DNA of 64,000 nt. Source: Hohaiivirga grylli (GTDB taxonomy: Bacteria > Pseudomonadota > Alphaproteobacteria > Rhizobiales > Beijerinckiaceae). Position 1 is the first letter of the stretch, and every line of letters begins with the position of its first letter. The notes under the pieces are model-generated. The model saw only the letters and a list, made by a program, of their open reading frames with translations, was not told the origin of the DNA and made no database searches. Position numbers and translations under genes: made by a program. Shown here piece by piece: positions 8,389 to 17,387 of this stretch. Where the stretch lies: assembly GCF_039655745.1 (NCBI RefSeq), contig NZ_JBBYXI010000004.1, forward strand, positions 124,001 through 188,000, read 5' to 3'.

Positions 8389-9811
8389 ATTGCATGGGAT
8401 TCAGAAGCGTTTGAAGCTGCTCTGTCTGTACTGGAAGATGCAGAACCGGAAAATCTATATCGGTCATGATACTCTCAGTCAGCATGATGATTTTTGCTTC
8501 CGGGTTGCGGTGTCTTAACTGCCTTCCAAGAGTTATACCATCAAGTGTGCCACGCATCGTTGGGTCTGTCATGATAACAGATGGGTGGTTCTGATTGATA
8601 ATATCCAGAGCCTCTTCCGGTGTATGGGCAAAAATAACAGAATAACCAATATGCTCAATTTTCTTCTGAAGTTCCAGAATTTCAGAAGAGCTCTCTTCGG
8701 TAACAATCAGTATCGAGGAGTCATTGGTTATATCTGAGTGTACAAGCTCCTGGCTCTCTGCTTCATGAGAGGCTCTCGGCAGATAAAGAGTGACACTTGT
8801 TCCAGCGCCCGGAATGCTTTCAATAGTCACATCACCATTAACGCGCATGGCAAATGTTTTGACCTGATTAAGGCCTATGCCAACGCCTTTTCTCAACTCC
8901 ATCGTTGTAAAGAACGGACGGAAAACCTTTTCCAAAGTTTCTGAGGAAATACCTGCTCCGGTATCTTTTACTGTGATGGTGACAAAATCTCCGTAAAGCT
9001 TAAGCGCTTCATCCCTGAGTAATGCATTCTCAGCAATCATGGTGATGGTGCCGCCTCTTGGCATTGCTTCACGGGAATTAATCGCAATATTGATGAGGGA
9101 CATTTGCAGCTGGTCTGGATCAAGCTCCACAGGCCATAAATCCTGACCGGTTTGTATATCCAGCTTGATTGCCTCACTCAGCAGAGACCTGCGGATCAGA
9201 TCAGCAATAACCGTAAGCTGTTCATTGATGTCCACATGGTGGGATTGCCACTCTCTCTGACTGGAGAAGGAGGCCAGCTTCGCCATCAGATTCTCAGCTT
9301 TATATAAGGCAGACTGAGCAGTTTTAAGTTTGCGTTTTAGGGGGGGCTGATCATTGAGCTGATTGATAACCTCACTGAGGCTGGTCTCAATGGTATTGAG
9401 CCGCAGATTCATATCATGTGTTATCGCGCCTGTGAGGTTATTGATGACTTCAATCATCTGCTCATATTGCATTTGCCGTTTACGGTAAGCTTCCCGCGCA
9501 GACAAAATAATATCTTCCTGCTTGTCAGCTTGGTTTTCATTGAGAACAGCTGGTGCTTCAGGAATAGTCTTCTGTATTTGGGCTACTGTGTTGCTTCGGC
9601 TCTGTGCTTCGCTTGCGTAGGGTGTTTTCAAACCGTCACGTTTCAGAAGTAGGGCGGAGCAGATGATAGCACTGATGGCGCAGATTAATACAGCTGTCAC
9701 ATCTGCTTTTTGTGACAAAAGAATAAAAATCGTGAGTGCCCCAAGTATGAGGGGTAAGCAGGCTTTTAAAAGCAAAAGGTTCTGCGAGTAACTGGTCTTG
9801 GTAGAAAACAT
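8387..9811 (-). CDS. Hybrid sensor histidine kinase with a C-terminal, probably degenerate receiver domain
   Basis: The 474-aa protein has two N-terminal membrane helices with almost no periplasmic loop, a helical linker and a kinase core. The H-box is AITHDMN with His132. The ATPase part has the N-box INIAINSREAMPRGG, the G1 box KDTGAGI and the G2 box GVGIGLNQVK. A receiver-like domain from about residue 366 carries Asp416 in MTDPTM and the switch Thr in MLTES. However, the acidic pocket reads VTEES and the usual Lys-Pro near the end is LP. Phosphorelay through this domain is therefore doubtful. No separate response regulator gene lies nearby. The signal is unknown. Confidence 0.85.
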   Translation of the reverse strand: MFSTKTSYSQNLLLLKACLPLILGALTIFILLSQKADVTAVLICAISAIICSALLLKRDGLKTPYASEAQSRSNTVAQIQKTIPEAPAVLNENQADKQEDIILSAREAYRKRQMQYEQMIEVINNLTGAITHDMNLRLNTIETSLSEVINQLNDQPPLKRKLKTAQSALYKAENLMAKLASFSSQREWQSHHVDINEQLTVIADLIRRSLLSEAIKLDIQTGQDLWPVELDPDQLQMSLINIAINSREAMPRGGTITMIAENALLRDEALKLYGDFVTITVKDTGAGISSETLEKVFRPFFTTMELRKGVGIGLNQVKTFAMRVNGDVTIESIPGAGTSVTLYLPRASHEAESQELVHSDITNDSSILIVTEESSSEILELQKKIEHIGYSVIFAHTPEEALDIINQNHPSVIMTDPTMRGTLDGITLGRQLRHRNPEAKIIMLTESIMTDIDFPVLHLPVQTEQLQTLLNPMQ

Positions 9812-9856
9812 TAAAGGAGTGATCCAGAGTGACTATCTTGAGACTCAATTTCAAAG

Positions 9857-9923
9857 ATCAGGCAAAAAAGTTATGCTAAAATGCCTGATGGAATTTATAC
9901 ACTTGTAGAAAATGCCATTTTCT
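9857..9923. promoter_or_regulatory. Inverted repeats in the divergent kinase / beta-glucosidase promoter region
   Basis: ATCAGGCA (9857-9864) and TGCCTGAT (9882-9889) form a perfect 8-bp inverted repeat with a 17-nt AT-rich spacer. AGAAAAT / ATTTTCT (9907-9913 and 9917-9923) is a second dyad. Both lie in the 157-bp region between the divergent starts. They are candidate operators; no regulator gene is adjacent. Confidence 0.4.
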
Positions 9924-9968
9924 CTTCAAGCTTGTATATCCGCCTTTGTAATGAGTGTAGATAAATAA

Positions 9969-12257
9969 ATGAGAAACGAATTGCTTCATTTCGCCCGTAA
10001 TATTTTGATAATTGGGCTTTTTTTTGTTCTCACCGGACAGATGGCCTTAGCTGATAGTGGCATAATGCCACGTATAAACTGCAATCAGGATAGCTCTGGT
10101 CTAACGCCTGAATGCAAGGTTCTTGAAGGCAAGGTCAATGCACTCATTTCAAAGATGAGCCTTGATGAAAAGATTGGGCAACTTGTCCTGATTTCCAATG
10201 GTCCCTTAATGGATTGGGAAGCCGTTCGTAATGGAACAGCAGGGGCTCTGATCAATTTCAACAATGCGCAGGATATTGCCAAGGCTCAGGAGATGACAGC
10301 GAAAACCCGTTTGGCTATTCCGCTGTTGATTGGTCTGGATGTTGTCCATGGGTTCAGAACGCAGTTCCCAACACCTCTAGGGGAAGCTGCTGCATTCGAT
10401 CCGGATTTATCGCGCCGCGTTGCCAAGGCAATGGCAGAAGAGGCCCGTTATGTGGGCGTCAACTGGACTTATGCTCCTATGGCAGATCTCTCACGTGACC
10501 CGCGTTGGGGACGCATTATTGAAGGCTTCGGTGAAGACCCGTATCTTGGATCCCTGCTGACGGCTGCCCGTGTTGAGGGAATTCAGGCCGGAGGACTTGT
10601 TGCAACAGTTAAACATTTTGCAGGCTATGGTGCACCTGCTGGCGGGCGTGAATATGCCGAGACGCTGATCCCGCAATCAGAGCTCTATAATTTCTATCTA
10701 CCACCTTATCATGCGGGTGTTCGTGCTGGTGCGGGTTCAGTTATGAGTGCATTCAATGCTCTCAATGGCAAGCCCTCAACGGCTAATCGCTTTTTGCTGA
10801 GTGACCTGCTGCGTGATCAATGGAAATTTGATGGATTTGTAACATCAGACTGGGGTGCTGTTCAGGAGCTTATGGCGCATGGTATTGCCGCTAATGAACT
10901 GATCGCCACCGCGATAGCAATCAATGCCGGTGTCGATATGGATATGATGAGCAAGCTCTATAAGCGGAACCTTTACAAGGCTATTCAGCTGGGACTGGTT
11001 TCTGAAGAAACCCTTAATCAAGCCGTTCGTCGTGTTTTGCTGACGAAATATCGCTTTGGTCTGTTTGAGGCTCCCCATACACCCGCGGAAAGAGTTGATA
11101 CGGTTTTTCCGACGGATGCCTCCCGCGGGCTTGCACGTGAAGCTGCAGTAAAGAGTTTTGTTCTTCTCAAAAATAGCAGTGATCTGCTCCCCATTTCTCA
11201 AGATGTGAAATCCATTTCTGTTATTGGCCCGCTGGCCGATAGGCCTTGTGAACAGTTGGGGCCTCATGCGGCACGAGGTGGATGTGAGGATGCTGTTTCT
11301 TATCTGAAAGGTATTGAGAAAAGGGCAAGCCAATCTGGCGTAAAGGTCTCGTATCAGGCGGGCTGCGATATCTTCTGTACTGATGAACTGAAAATTGAAG
11401 ACGCTGTTGCGACAGCAAAAACAACTGATGTGATTATTGCCGTACTTGGTGAACCGCGGGATGCTTCAGGGGAAGCGGCATCCAAAGTACATTTTGGATT
11501 ATCTGGAGAACAGGAGAACCTGCTCGATGGCCTCCTGAAGACCGATAAACCTGTTGTTCTTGTTATAATGGCTGGGAGACCACTGGACATTACCCGTTAT
11601 CAGGAGAAGCTCGGTGCTATTCTCATGACATGGTATCCGGGAACGGAAGGAGGCAACGCAGTTGCTGACGTCCTGTTTGGTGATAAGGCCCCTGTTGGAA
11701 AGCTGCCTTTGACTTATCCTCGTGCAGTTGGACAGGTGCCCGTGTATTATAATCATTTGCCAAGTGGCCGTCCGCATCTTGATGATAACCGTTTCACCTA
11801 TGGTTATTACGATGAATCCTATCTGCCATTGTATCCGTTCGGCTGGGGGCTGACTTACACATCCTTTAATTACAGTGATCTGAAAATTGAAAAGGCAGAG
11901 CATCTGAATGTTGAGCAGGATAGCCTCAAGCTTTCTGTCCTGGTCCAGAATACGGGTGACCGATCAGGGGAGGAAATAGTTCAGGTTTATGTTCGTAAGC
12001 CGTTTGACGAGGAGTCCCGCCCGGTTCGTGAATTGAAAGCTTTCAGTAAGGTATCACTTGCTGCCGGAGAGGCAAAAACCGTGCAGTTTGAGATTCCTCT
12101 CCAGAACCTGAGTTTTTATAAGGAGGGGCAGACAGAGGTTGCTTATCAGGTTTCCCCTGGAGGTTATCAGCTTTGGGTTGGCGGAAATTCAGATGCGCGC
12201 CTGAGTGCTGAGTTCTCAATTGAAAAAGGCTCCATTTTTGGAGCCCGGTTTCAATAA
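9969..12257 (+). CDS. bglX: Periplasmic beta-glucosidase, glycoside hydrolase family 3
   Basis: This 762-aa enzyme should hydrolyse terminal beta-linked glucose from oligosaccharides in the periplasm. A signal peptide ends near LTGQMALA. The N-terminal (alpha/beta)8 domain contains the KHFAGYG motif and the nucleophile Asp294 in GFVTSDWG. The C-terminal alpha/beta sandwich carries MTWYPGTEGGNAVADVLFG, and a fibronectin-III-like domain closes the protein. Length and order match BglX. It is a single gene between an upstream dyad-rich leader and a bidirectional terminator. No sugar transporter accompanies it, so the natural substrate is open. Confidence 0.93.
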   Translation: MRNELLHFARNILIIGLFFVLTGQMALADSGIMPRINCNQDSSGLTPECKVLEGKVNALISKMSLDEKIGQLVLISNGPLMDWEAVRNGTAGALINFNNAQDIAKAQEMTAKTRLAIPLLIGLDVVHGFRTQFPTPLGEAAAFDPDLSRRVAKAMAEEARYVGVNWTYAPMADLSRDPRWGRIIEGFGEDPYLGSLLTAARVEGIQAGGLVATVKHFAGYGAPAGGREYAETLIPQSELYNFYLPPYHAGVRAGAGSVMSAFNALNGKPSTANRFLLSDLLRDQWKFDGFVTSDWGAVQELMAHGIAANELIATAIAINAGVDMDMMSKLYKRNLYKAIQLGLVSEETLNQAVRRVLLTKYRFGLFEAPHTPAERVDTVFPTDASRGLAREAAVKSFVLLKNSSDLLPISQDVKSISVIGPLADRPCEQLGPHAARGGCEDAVSYLKGIEKRASQSGVKVSYQAGCDIFCTDELKIEDAVATAKTTDVIIAVLGEPRDASGEAASKVHFGLSGEQENLLDGLLKTDKPVVLVIMAGRPLDITRYQEKLGAILMTWYPGTEGGNAVADVLFGDKAPVGKLPLTYPRAVGQVPVYYNHLPSGRPHLDDNRFTYGYYDESYLPLYPFGWGLTYTSFNYSDLKIEKAEHLNVEQDSLKLSVLVQNTGDRSGEEIVQVYVRKPFDEESRPVRELKAFSKVSLAAGEAKTVQFEIPLQNLSFYKEGQTEVAYQVSPGGYQLWVGGNSDARLSAEFSIEKGSIFGARFQ

Positions 12258-12266
12258 ATAAAAGTG

Positions 12267-12297
12267 ACAGGCTGACAGGATTCAGCCTGTTTTATTA
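12267..12297. terminator. Bidirectional terminator between bglX and hemN
   Basis: ACAGGCTGA / TCAGCCTGT (12267-12275 and 12282-12290) form a 9-bp stem. TTTATTA follows on the plus strand; on the minus strand CACTTTTATTTATT follows after the stem. It serves both converging genes. Confidence 0.75.
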
Positions 12298-13644
12298 TAG
12301 GGCTTTGGAGTATTGCCCCTGCTTACTTTGGAAGTAACGGTCGAAGACGGCGCAGACAAGACGGACAAGAGGGCGGGCACCAGCCGTGACCTGAATATAT
12401 CTGCCATCCATGACAACAATGCCATCAGTAACAAGTGGATGAAGGCGTTCCAGCTCATCGTCATAGCTGTTTGCAGGTAGTCCGTTTGCTTTTGTGAAGG
12501 CATCGATATCAATCTCAAAATCACACATCAGACGTTCTATGATTGAACGTCTTTGTATGTCATCCTGAGATATGGCGATGCCACGTGCGGTTGCGAGATT
12601 GCCCTCTTTAATGGCATCTCGATAAACAACGGTTGAAGAGGCATTCTGGACATACCCCTGAGGCAGGAAGCCAATGGCAGATGTCCCGAAGCCAATGAGC
12701 GCTGTTGCCGTATCGGTTGTATAGCCTTGGAAGTTGCGGTGCAGTTTTCCTTCTTTCTGCTGGACAGCCATTGGGTCTGTCGGTTTGGCGTAATGGTCGA
12801 TGCCAACAGTGACATAGCCGCCTTTGGTAATGGTTTCTTCTGCGGCCTGCATCTGGCTGACACGGTCAGTTGCACCTGGAAGGCTACTTTCAGGGATGAG
12901 ATTTTGATGCTTCTTCATCCACGGAACATGGGCATAGCCAAAGAGTGCTAAACGATCCGGTTCAAGCTCCAGTGCTTTTCTGACTGAGCTGATAACGCCT
13001 TCAACGGTTTGATGAGGCAGGCCGTACATGAGATCAAGATTGATTCCAGAAATGTTAAACTCGCGCAGCCATGTAACAACCTGTTGGGTTTCTTCAAAGG
13101 ACTGAATGCGATTAATCGTTTTCTGGACCTGTGGGTTAAAGTCCTGCACGCCGAGGCTTGCACGGTTAAACCCAGCCTTAGCCAGGGCCTCAACCTGATC
13201 CCGTGTGACAGTTCTGGGATCAATCTCGATGGCAATTTCAGCCTCATCTTTAAAATTAAAAGTATCAGCCAATGCTTGCATGATGCGAGCCATGTCATCA
13301 GATAAGACAATTGTTGGTGTGCCGCCACCCCAGTGAATATGGGAAATATTCAGCCGTTTGCTGAGCTGCTTTTTAATAAGCGCAATTTCTTGCAGCAGAT
13401 ACTCTACATAGCTGGCAATAGGGTTGTAGGTTCTGGCAACGGTTGTATGACACCCGCAATAAAGACAGAGCTCTGCACAGAAAGGAATGTGAACGTACAG
13501 TGAGACCGTTGTTGTTTCAGGAAGTGCAGAAAGCCAGCCCGCATAAGTCCCTGCATTGACTTCAGGTGTAAAGTGGGGGGCTGTCGGATAGCTGGTGTAC
13601 CTTGGTACGCGCAGATCATAACGAGCTATAGCATCTGGTGTCAT
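12295..13644 (-). CDS. hemN: Oxygen-independent coproporphyrinogen III oxidase
   Basis: HemN decarboxylates coproporphyrinogen III to protoporphyrinogen IX by radical SAM chemistry, allowing haem synthesis without O2. The 449-aa protein has the HemN-type cluster motif CAELCLYCGC (Cys56, 60, 63, with Cys65 conserved), the HWGGGTPT SAM-binding strand and the C-terminal HemN_C domain. I chose ATG at 13644 because AGGTGGG precedes it at good spacing and MTPDAIARYDLRVPRYTSYPT matches family starts. An in-frame TTG at 13683 lacks such a site. Its place beside fnr and the cbb3 operon fits supply of haem under micro-oxic conditions. Confidence 0.96.
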   Translation of the reverse strand: MTPDAIARYDLRVPRYTSYPTAPHFTPEVNAGTYAGWLSALPETTTVSLYVHIPFCAELCLYCGCHTTVARTYNPIASYVEYLLQEIALIKKQLSKRLNISHIHWGGGTPTIVLSDDMARIMQALADTFNFKDEAEIAIEIDPRTVTRDQVEALAKAGFNRASLGVQDFNPQVQKTINRIQSFEETQQVVTWLREFNISGINLDLMYGLPHQTVEGVISSVRKALELEPDRLALFGYAHVPWMKKHQNLIPESSLPGATDRVSQMQAAEETITKGGYVTVGIDHYAKPTDPMAVQQKEGKLHRNFQGYTTDTATALIGFGTSAIGFLPQGYVQNASSTVVYRDAIKEGNLATARGIAISQDDIQRRSIIERLMCDFEIDIDAFTKANGLPANSYDDELERLHPLVTDGIVVMDGRYIQVTAGARPLVRLVCAVFDRYFQSKQGQYSKAL

Positions 13645-13976
13645 GCATATCCCACCTTTAAGAGGCGGCTCCCCTTTATACAACTTCTCGGTAATAGAAG
13701 TCCTGATTAAAAAATATTATCAGTTTGTCTGTCAAATATGGCTAATAGAGGTTGCGACAATTTGTCGAAATCTGCTAGAAGCTTGTATCGTTCTTTCATG
13801 GTCATACGCTCCCTTAATGTAATTTTGTCAATCAAAAAGGTAGCTTATTTCGACCAACCTCCAATGTGAGAACATTGATCGCTCGGGAAATGGCAAATTG
13901 AACGATCTCAGTTTGCACTTTATCAAGCGAACTGAACATGACATAATCATAAGGCGTGGGGAGTGCCGAAAAGATC
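13645..13976. promoter_or_regulatory. Divergent hemN / fnr control region with a 19-bp dyad
   Basis: This 332-bp AT-rich region separates the divergent hemN and fnr genes. It holds a near-perfect dyad, TTGCGACAA-T-TTGTCGAAA at 13752-13770 (eight of nine positions symmetric). The outer TTG and AA resemble CRP/FNR-family sites, but it does not match the TTGAT-N4-ATCAA consensus. I found no canonical FNR box here. The dyad lies 108 nt upstream of the hemN start and may control either gene. Confidence 0.45.
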
Positions 13977-14741
13977 ATGTTGCTGCAACCCAAGAAATTC
14001 AAAGATCCAGTTGAGCCGGCCTTTGGTGATCCAAACTGCGGGGGGTGTGTTCTCGACCCATCCGGATGCCTTTGTGATGGATGTAAAATCAGACCACTCA
14101 GCGTTTGTAATGTTCTTAACGAACAGGAAATCAAGACGTTCCGTAATCTTGGGCATTCTGTTGGCTATAATGCGAAGACAAGTCTGTTTTCTCAGGATGA
14201 AGAAGCCGATGCTGTTTTCAATCTGACAGAAGGTATGGTTCGCCTTTATAAATTACTGCCAGATGGTCGGCGCCAGATTGTCGGTTTTGCATTGCCGGGG
14301 GATTTTCTTGGGCTGGCATTCGAGCCAACTTACAGTTTCTCGGCTGATGCTGTTACAAGTGCGGTTGCTTGTCGGTTCCCGCGCAAGCTGTTCGAAGCTT
14401 ATGTCGACCAGACGCCCGCACTGCTGAAACGGCTCCATGAAGCAGCAACCTATGAATTGACGCTTGCTCGCGAACAGATGGTTCTGCTGGGACGCCGCTC
14501 TGCCGAAGAGCGTATTGCCGCGTTCCTGATTGGTTTGCGGGATCGGCTTTATCGAATTGGGTATCATTCTCCCACCCTTCGGCTGCCTATGAGCCGTCAG
14601 GATATTGCAGACTTTTTAGGTCTGACGATTGAAACCGTTAGCCGGACACTGACCAAACTGGCCAAAGACAAGGTCATTTTGATTGTCCCGGACGGGATTC
14701 GTTTCCTGAAAATGGAAAAATTAGAGACATTAGCCGCTTAA
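13977..14741 (+). CDS. fnr: FNR-type oxygen-sensing transcription regulator (CRP/FNR family)
   Basis: The 254-aa protein has a cyclic-nucleotide-type beta barrel, a dimer helix and a C-terminal winged helix. The recognition helix region is MSRQDIADFLGLTIETVSRTL, with the E-x2-SR contact residues typical of FNR. Members bind a [4Fe-4S] cluster that O2 destroys. Here the N-terminus carries six cysteines: 21, 24, 31, 33, 36 and 44. They can be read as two overlapping clusters, C-x2-C-x6-C and C-x2-C-x7-C. The distal ligand is Cys132 in AVACRFPRK. The likely target is the FNR box upstream of ccoN. The start is uncertain: ATG 13977 has GGGGAG 13 nt upstream, and GTG 13956 is possible. Confidence 0.93.
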   Translation: MLLQPKKFKDPVEPAFGDPNCGGCVLDPSGCLCDGCKIRPLSVCNVLNEQEIKTFRNLGHSVGYNAKTSLFSQDEEADAVFNLTEGMVRLYKLLPDGRRQIVGFALPGDFLGLAFEPTYSFSADAVTSAVACRFPRKLFEAYVDQTPALLKRLHEAATYELTLAREQMVLLGRRSAEERIAAFLIGLRDRLYRIGYHSPTLRLPMSRQDIADFLGLTIETVSRTLTKLAKDKVILIVPDGIRFLKMEKLETLAA

Positions 14742-14852
14742 GGAAGGTCCACATAAAAGATTTTGTCTTTTTTGTGGCCAATCTAACTCATTTAAAAGAT
14801 TAGAAAAATTCAAATTATTTGTCCAAGGTTCAATAGTAATAACCTTTTGGTC

Positions 14853-14866
14853 TTGATTTGCGTCAA
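14853..14866 (+). promoter_or_regulatory. FNR/FixK-type binding site upstream of ccoN
   Basis: TTGAT-TTGC-GTCAA matches the FNR/FixK consensus TTGAT-N4-(A/G)TCAA exactly. It lies 94 nt upstream of the ccoN start, a distance that would allow a class II activator position near -41.5 if transcription starts around 14901. The adjacent fnr gene makes FNR the natural ligand. Confidence 0.85.
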
Positions 14867-14959
14867 TGCTTGAGTAGGTTATCGCGACAATATGCCTTAA
14901 TCAGCGTGGTCCATCTTTTGTGAAAAGGTGGGAGCGCTTGCCGAGGAGGAATCGGGTTC

Positions 14960-16621
14960 ATGGCAAGTTCAACATCTTTGCCTGTAAAGAGAATGTCGGT
15001 AGGGGAAGCTGGTTCAGCTATCGTTTTTGCAGCCTTCGCACTGCTTTGCGTTGTGATTGCTGCAAAGGCCTGGTCGACAGCTTATGCATTCCATGCCTTT
15101 CTTTTTGCAGCAGGCGCTATTGCAAGCGTTTTTCTCATTATCAATAACTACTATAACCGCGAGGCAGCTCTGCCTTCCCTTATGATCGGTGACAAGCCGA
15201 ATTATAATATGGGGCCAGTCAAATTTGCGACTATTGCAGCGGTTGTCTGGGGAGTTGCAGGCTTTCTGGTCGGCGTGATTATCGCTTTTCAGATGGCTTA
15301 TCCGGCATTGAACTTTGATCTGCCATGGATCAGTTTTGGACGTCTGCGTCCTCTTCATACATCAGCCGTTATCTTTGCATTTGGTGGTAACGTCCTGCTG
15401 GCAACATCTTTCTATGTTGTTCAGCGTACATGTCGTGCCCGCCTGGCTGGTTATATCGCGCCTTGGTTTGTCATTCTTGGCTTTAACTTCTTTATCGTTA
15501 TTGCTGGTACAGGCTATCTGCTCGGTATCACACAGAGTAAAGAATATGCTGAGCCAGAGTGGTATTCTGATCTTTGGCTGACGGTTGTCTGGGTGGTTTA
15601 TCTGCTCGTCTACCTCGGTACGATCTGGCGCCGTAAAGAAGCACATATCTATGTTGCGAACTGGTTCTATCTGGCCTTCATCGTAACAATTGCCATGCTT
15701 CATATCGGCAATAACATCACTATTCCGGTTTCCATCTTCTCACCAAAGTCCTACATCCTGTGGTCTGGTGTTCAGGATGCGATGTTCCAGTGGTGGTATG
15801 GTCATAATGCCGTCGGCTTCTTCCTGACAGCTGGCTTCCTTGGCATTATGTATTACTTCATTCCAAAGCGCGCAGAACGTCCGGTTTACAGTTATCGTCT
15901 GTCAATCATTCACTTCTGGGCTCTGATCTTCATGTACATCTGGGCTGGTCCTCACCACCTGCACTATACGGCTCTGCCGGATTGGGCGCAGACACTTGGT
16001 ATGACCTTCTCCGTCATGCTCTGGATGCCGTCCTGGGGTGGTATGATCAACGGTCTGATGACCCTTTCGGGTGCTTGGGACAAGCTGCGTACTGATCCGG
16101 TTCTGCGTCTGATGGTTGTTTCCGTGGCTTTCTACGGTATGTCCACATTCGAAGGCCCGCTGATGTCCATCAAAGTTGTGAACTCACTGAGCCATTATAC
16201 CAACTGGGGTATCGGCCACGTTCACTCAGGTGCTCTGGGTTGGGTTGCTTATGTTTCCTTCGGTGCGCTCTACTGCCTCGTTCCGTGGCTGTGGAACCGT
16301 AAGGAACTGTATTCTCTCAAGCTCGTCAGCTGGCATTTCTGGATTTCCACGGTTGGTATCGTTCTCTACATCAGCGCGATGTGGGTTTCCGGTATTATGG
16401 AAGGTCTGATGTGGCGTGCTTATAATGCGCTTGGCTTCCTTGAATATTCCTTCATCGAAGTCGTTGAGAGACAGCACATTCTCCTTCTTATCCGTGCATA
16501 CGGCGGTGTCCTGTTCCTTGTTGGTGCTCTTATCATGGCTTGGAACATCTATAAGACGATTGCTTCTCCTGAAGAAGAATCATCCGCTGCTCTCGAACCC
16601 GCTCCTGCGGCTGCCCAGTAA
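14960..16621 (+). CDS. ccoN: cbb3-type cytochrome c oxidase subunit I
   Basis: CcoN is the catalytic subunit of the high-affinity cbb3 oxidase. It carries low-spin haem b, high-spin haem b3 and CuB, and reduces O2 while pumping protons across the inner membrane. The 553-aa protein has about twelve to fourteen membrane helices. Haem and copper ligands are visible as RPLHTSAVIF, WWYGHNAVGFF (CuB ligand region), AGPHHLHY and the GIGHVHSGALGW pair near the end. A strong GAGGAGGAA precedes the ATG. It is the first gene of ccoNOQP, behind a perfect FNR box. Confidence 0.98.
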   Translation: MASSTSLPVKRMSVGEAGSAIVFAAFALLCVVIAAKAWSTAYAFHAFLFAAGAIASVFLIINNYYNREAALPSLMIGDKPNYNMGPVKFATIAAVVWGVAGFLVGVIIAFQMAYPALNFDLPWISFGRLRPLHTSAVIFAFGGNVLLATSFYVVQRTCRARLAGYIAPWFVILGFNFFIVIAGTGYLLGITQSKEYAEPEWYSDLWLTVVWVVYLLVYLGTIWRRKEAHIYVANWFYLAFIVTIAMLHIGNNITIPVSIFSPKSYILWSGVQDAMFQWWYGHNAVGFFLTAGFLGIMYYFIPKRAERPVYSYRLSIIHFWALIFMYIWAGPHHLHYTALPDWAQTLGMTFSVMLWMPSWGGMINGLMTLSGAWDKLRTDPVLRLMVVSVAFYGMSTFEGPLMSIKVVNSLSHYTNWGIGHVHSGALGWVAYVSFGALYCLVPWLWNRKELYSLKLVSWHFWISTVGIVLYISAMWVSGIMEGLMWRAYNALGFLEYSFIEVVERQHILLLIRAYGGVLFLVGALIMAWNIYKTIASPEEESSAALEPAPAAAQ

Positions 16622-16633
16622 AGGAAACAGAAT

Positions 16634-17377
16634 ATGTCCCTCTGGAACCGCCATAAAATCTTCGAGACCAACTCGATTGTTCTGCTGATCGGTATCCTTA
16701 TCGTGATATCGATCGGTGGTCTCGTCCAGATTGTTCCGCTCTTCTATCTGAAGAGCACAATCGAAACTGTCGATGGCATGCGGCCTTATACACCGCTTGA
16801 GCTTGCCGGTCGCAACATCTATGTCCGTGAAGGTTGTTATCTGTGCCACAGCCAGATGATCCGCTCCCTGCGTGACGAAGTTGAGCGTTACGGTCACTAC
16901 TCACTTGCCGCTGAAAGCAAGTACGATCGTCCCTTCCAGTGGGGCTCCAAGCGTACTGGCCCTGATCTTGCCCGTGTTGGTGGCAAGTATTCAGACGAGT
17001 GGCATGTTGACCATCTGAAAAACCCACGTCAGGTTGTCCCGACCTCGATTATGCCGGGTTATCCGTTCCTCTTCACAACACCGCTGGATTACAGATATAT
17101 CGATGCCGATATGAAGGTTCAGCAGATTGAAGGTGTGCCGTATACGGATGAAATGATTGCGAAGGCTGAAGCCGATCTCGTAGCTCAGGCATCGCTTGAT
17201 GATCCGGGAATTGACGAGATGGTTGCCCGTTATCCAAAGGCTATTGCCCGTAAATATACAGGCACAACAACGCCTAGCGGTCATATCACAGAAGGCGATG
17301 CATTGATTGCTTATCTGCAGATGCTTGGCACTCTGGTCGATTTCAAACTGTACGACAACAAGGCCAACATTCGCTAA
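16634..17377 (+). CDS. ccoO: cbb3-type cytochrome c oxidase subunit II (mono-haem c)
   Basis: CcoO is the membrane-anchored mono-haem cytochrome c of the cbb3 oxidase; it passes electrons to CcoN. The 247-aa protein has one N-terminal helix (residues 15-38), a covalent haem site GCYLCH (Cys68, Cys71, His72) and a periplasmic domain with conserved segments WGSKRTGPDLARVGGKYSD and the candidate Met ligand in TSIMPGYPFL. AAAGGA precedes the ATG, 12 nt after the ccoN stop. Confidence 0.97.
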   Translation: MSLWNRHKIFETNSIVLLIGILIVISIGGLVQIVPLFYLKSTIETVDGMRPYTPLELAGRNIYVREGCYLCHSQMIRSLRDEVERYGHYSLAAESKYDRPFQWGSKRTGPDLARVGGKYSDEWHVDHLKNPRQVVPTSIMPGYPFLFTTPLDYRYIDADMKVQQIEGVPYTDEMIAKAEADLVAQASLDDPGIDEMVARYPKAIARKYTGTTTPSGHITEGDALIAYLQMLGTLVDFKLYDNKANIR

Positions 17378-17387
17378 GGAGGGGACG

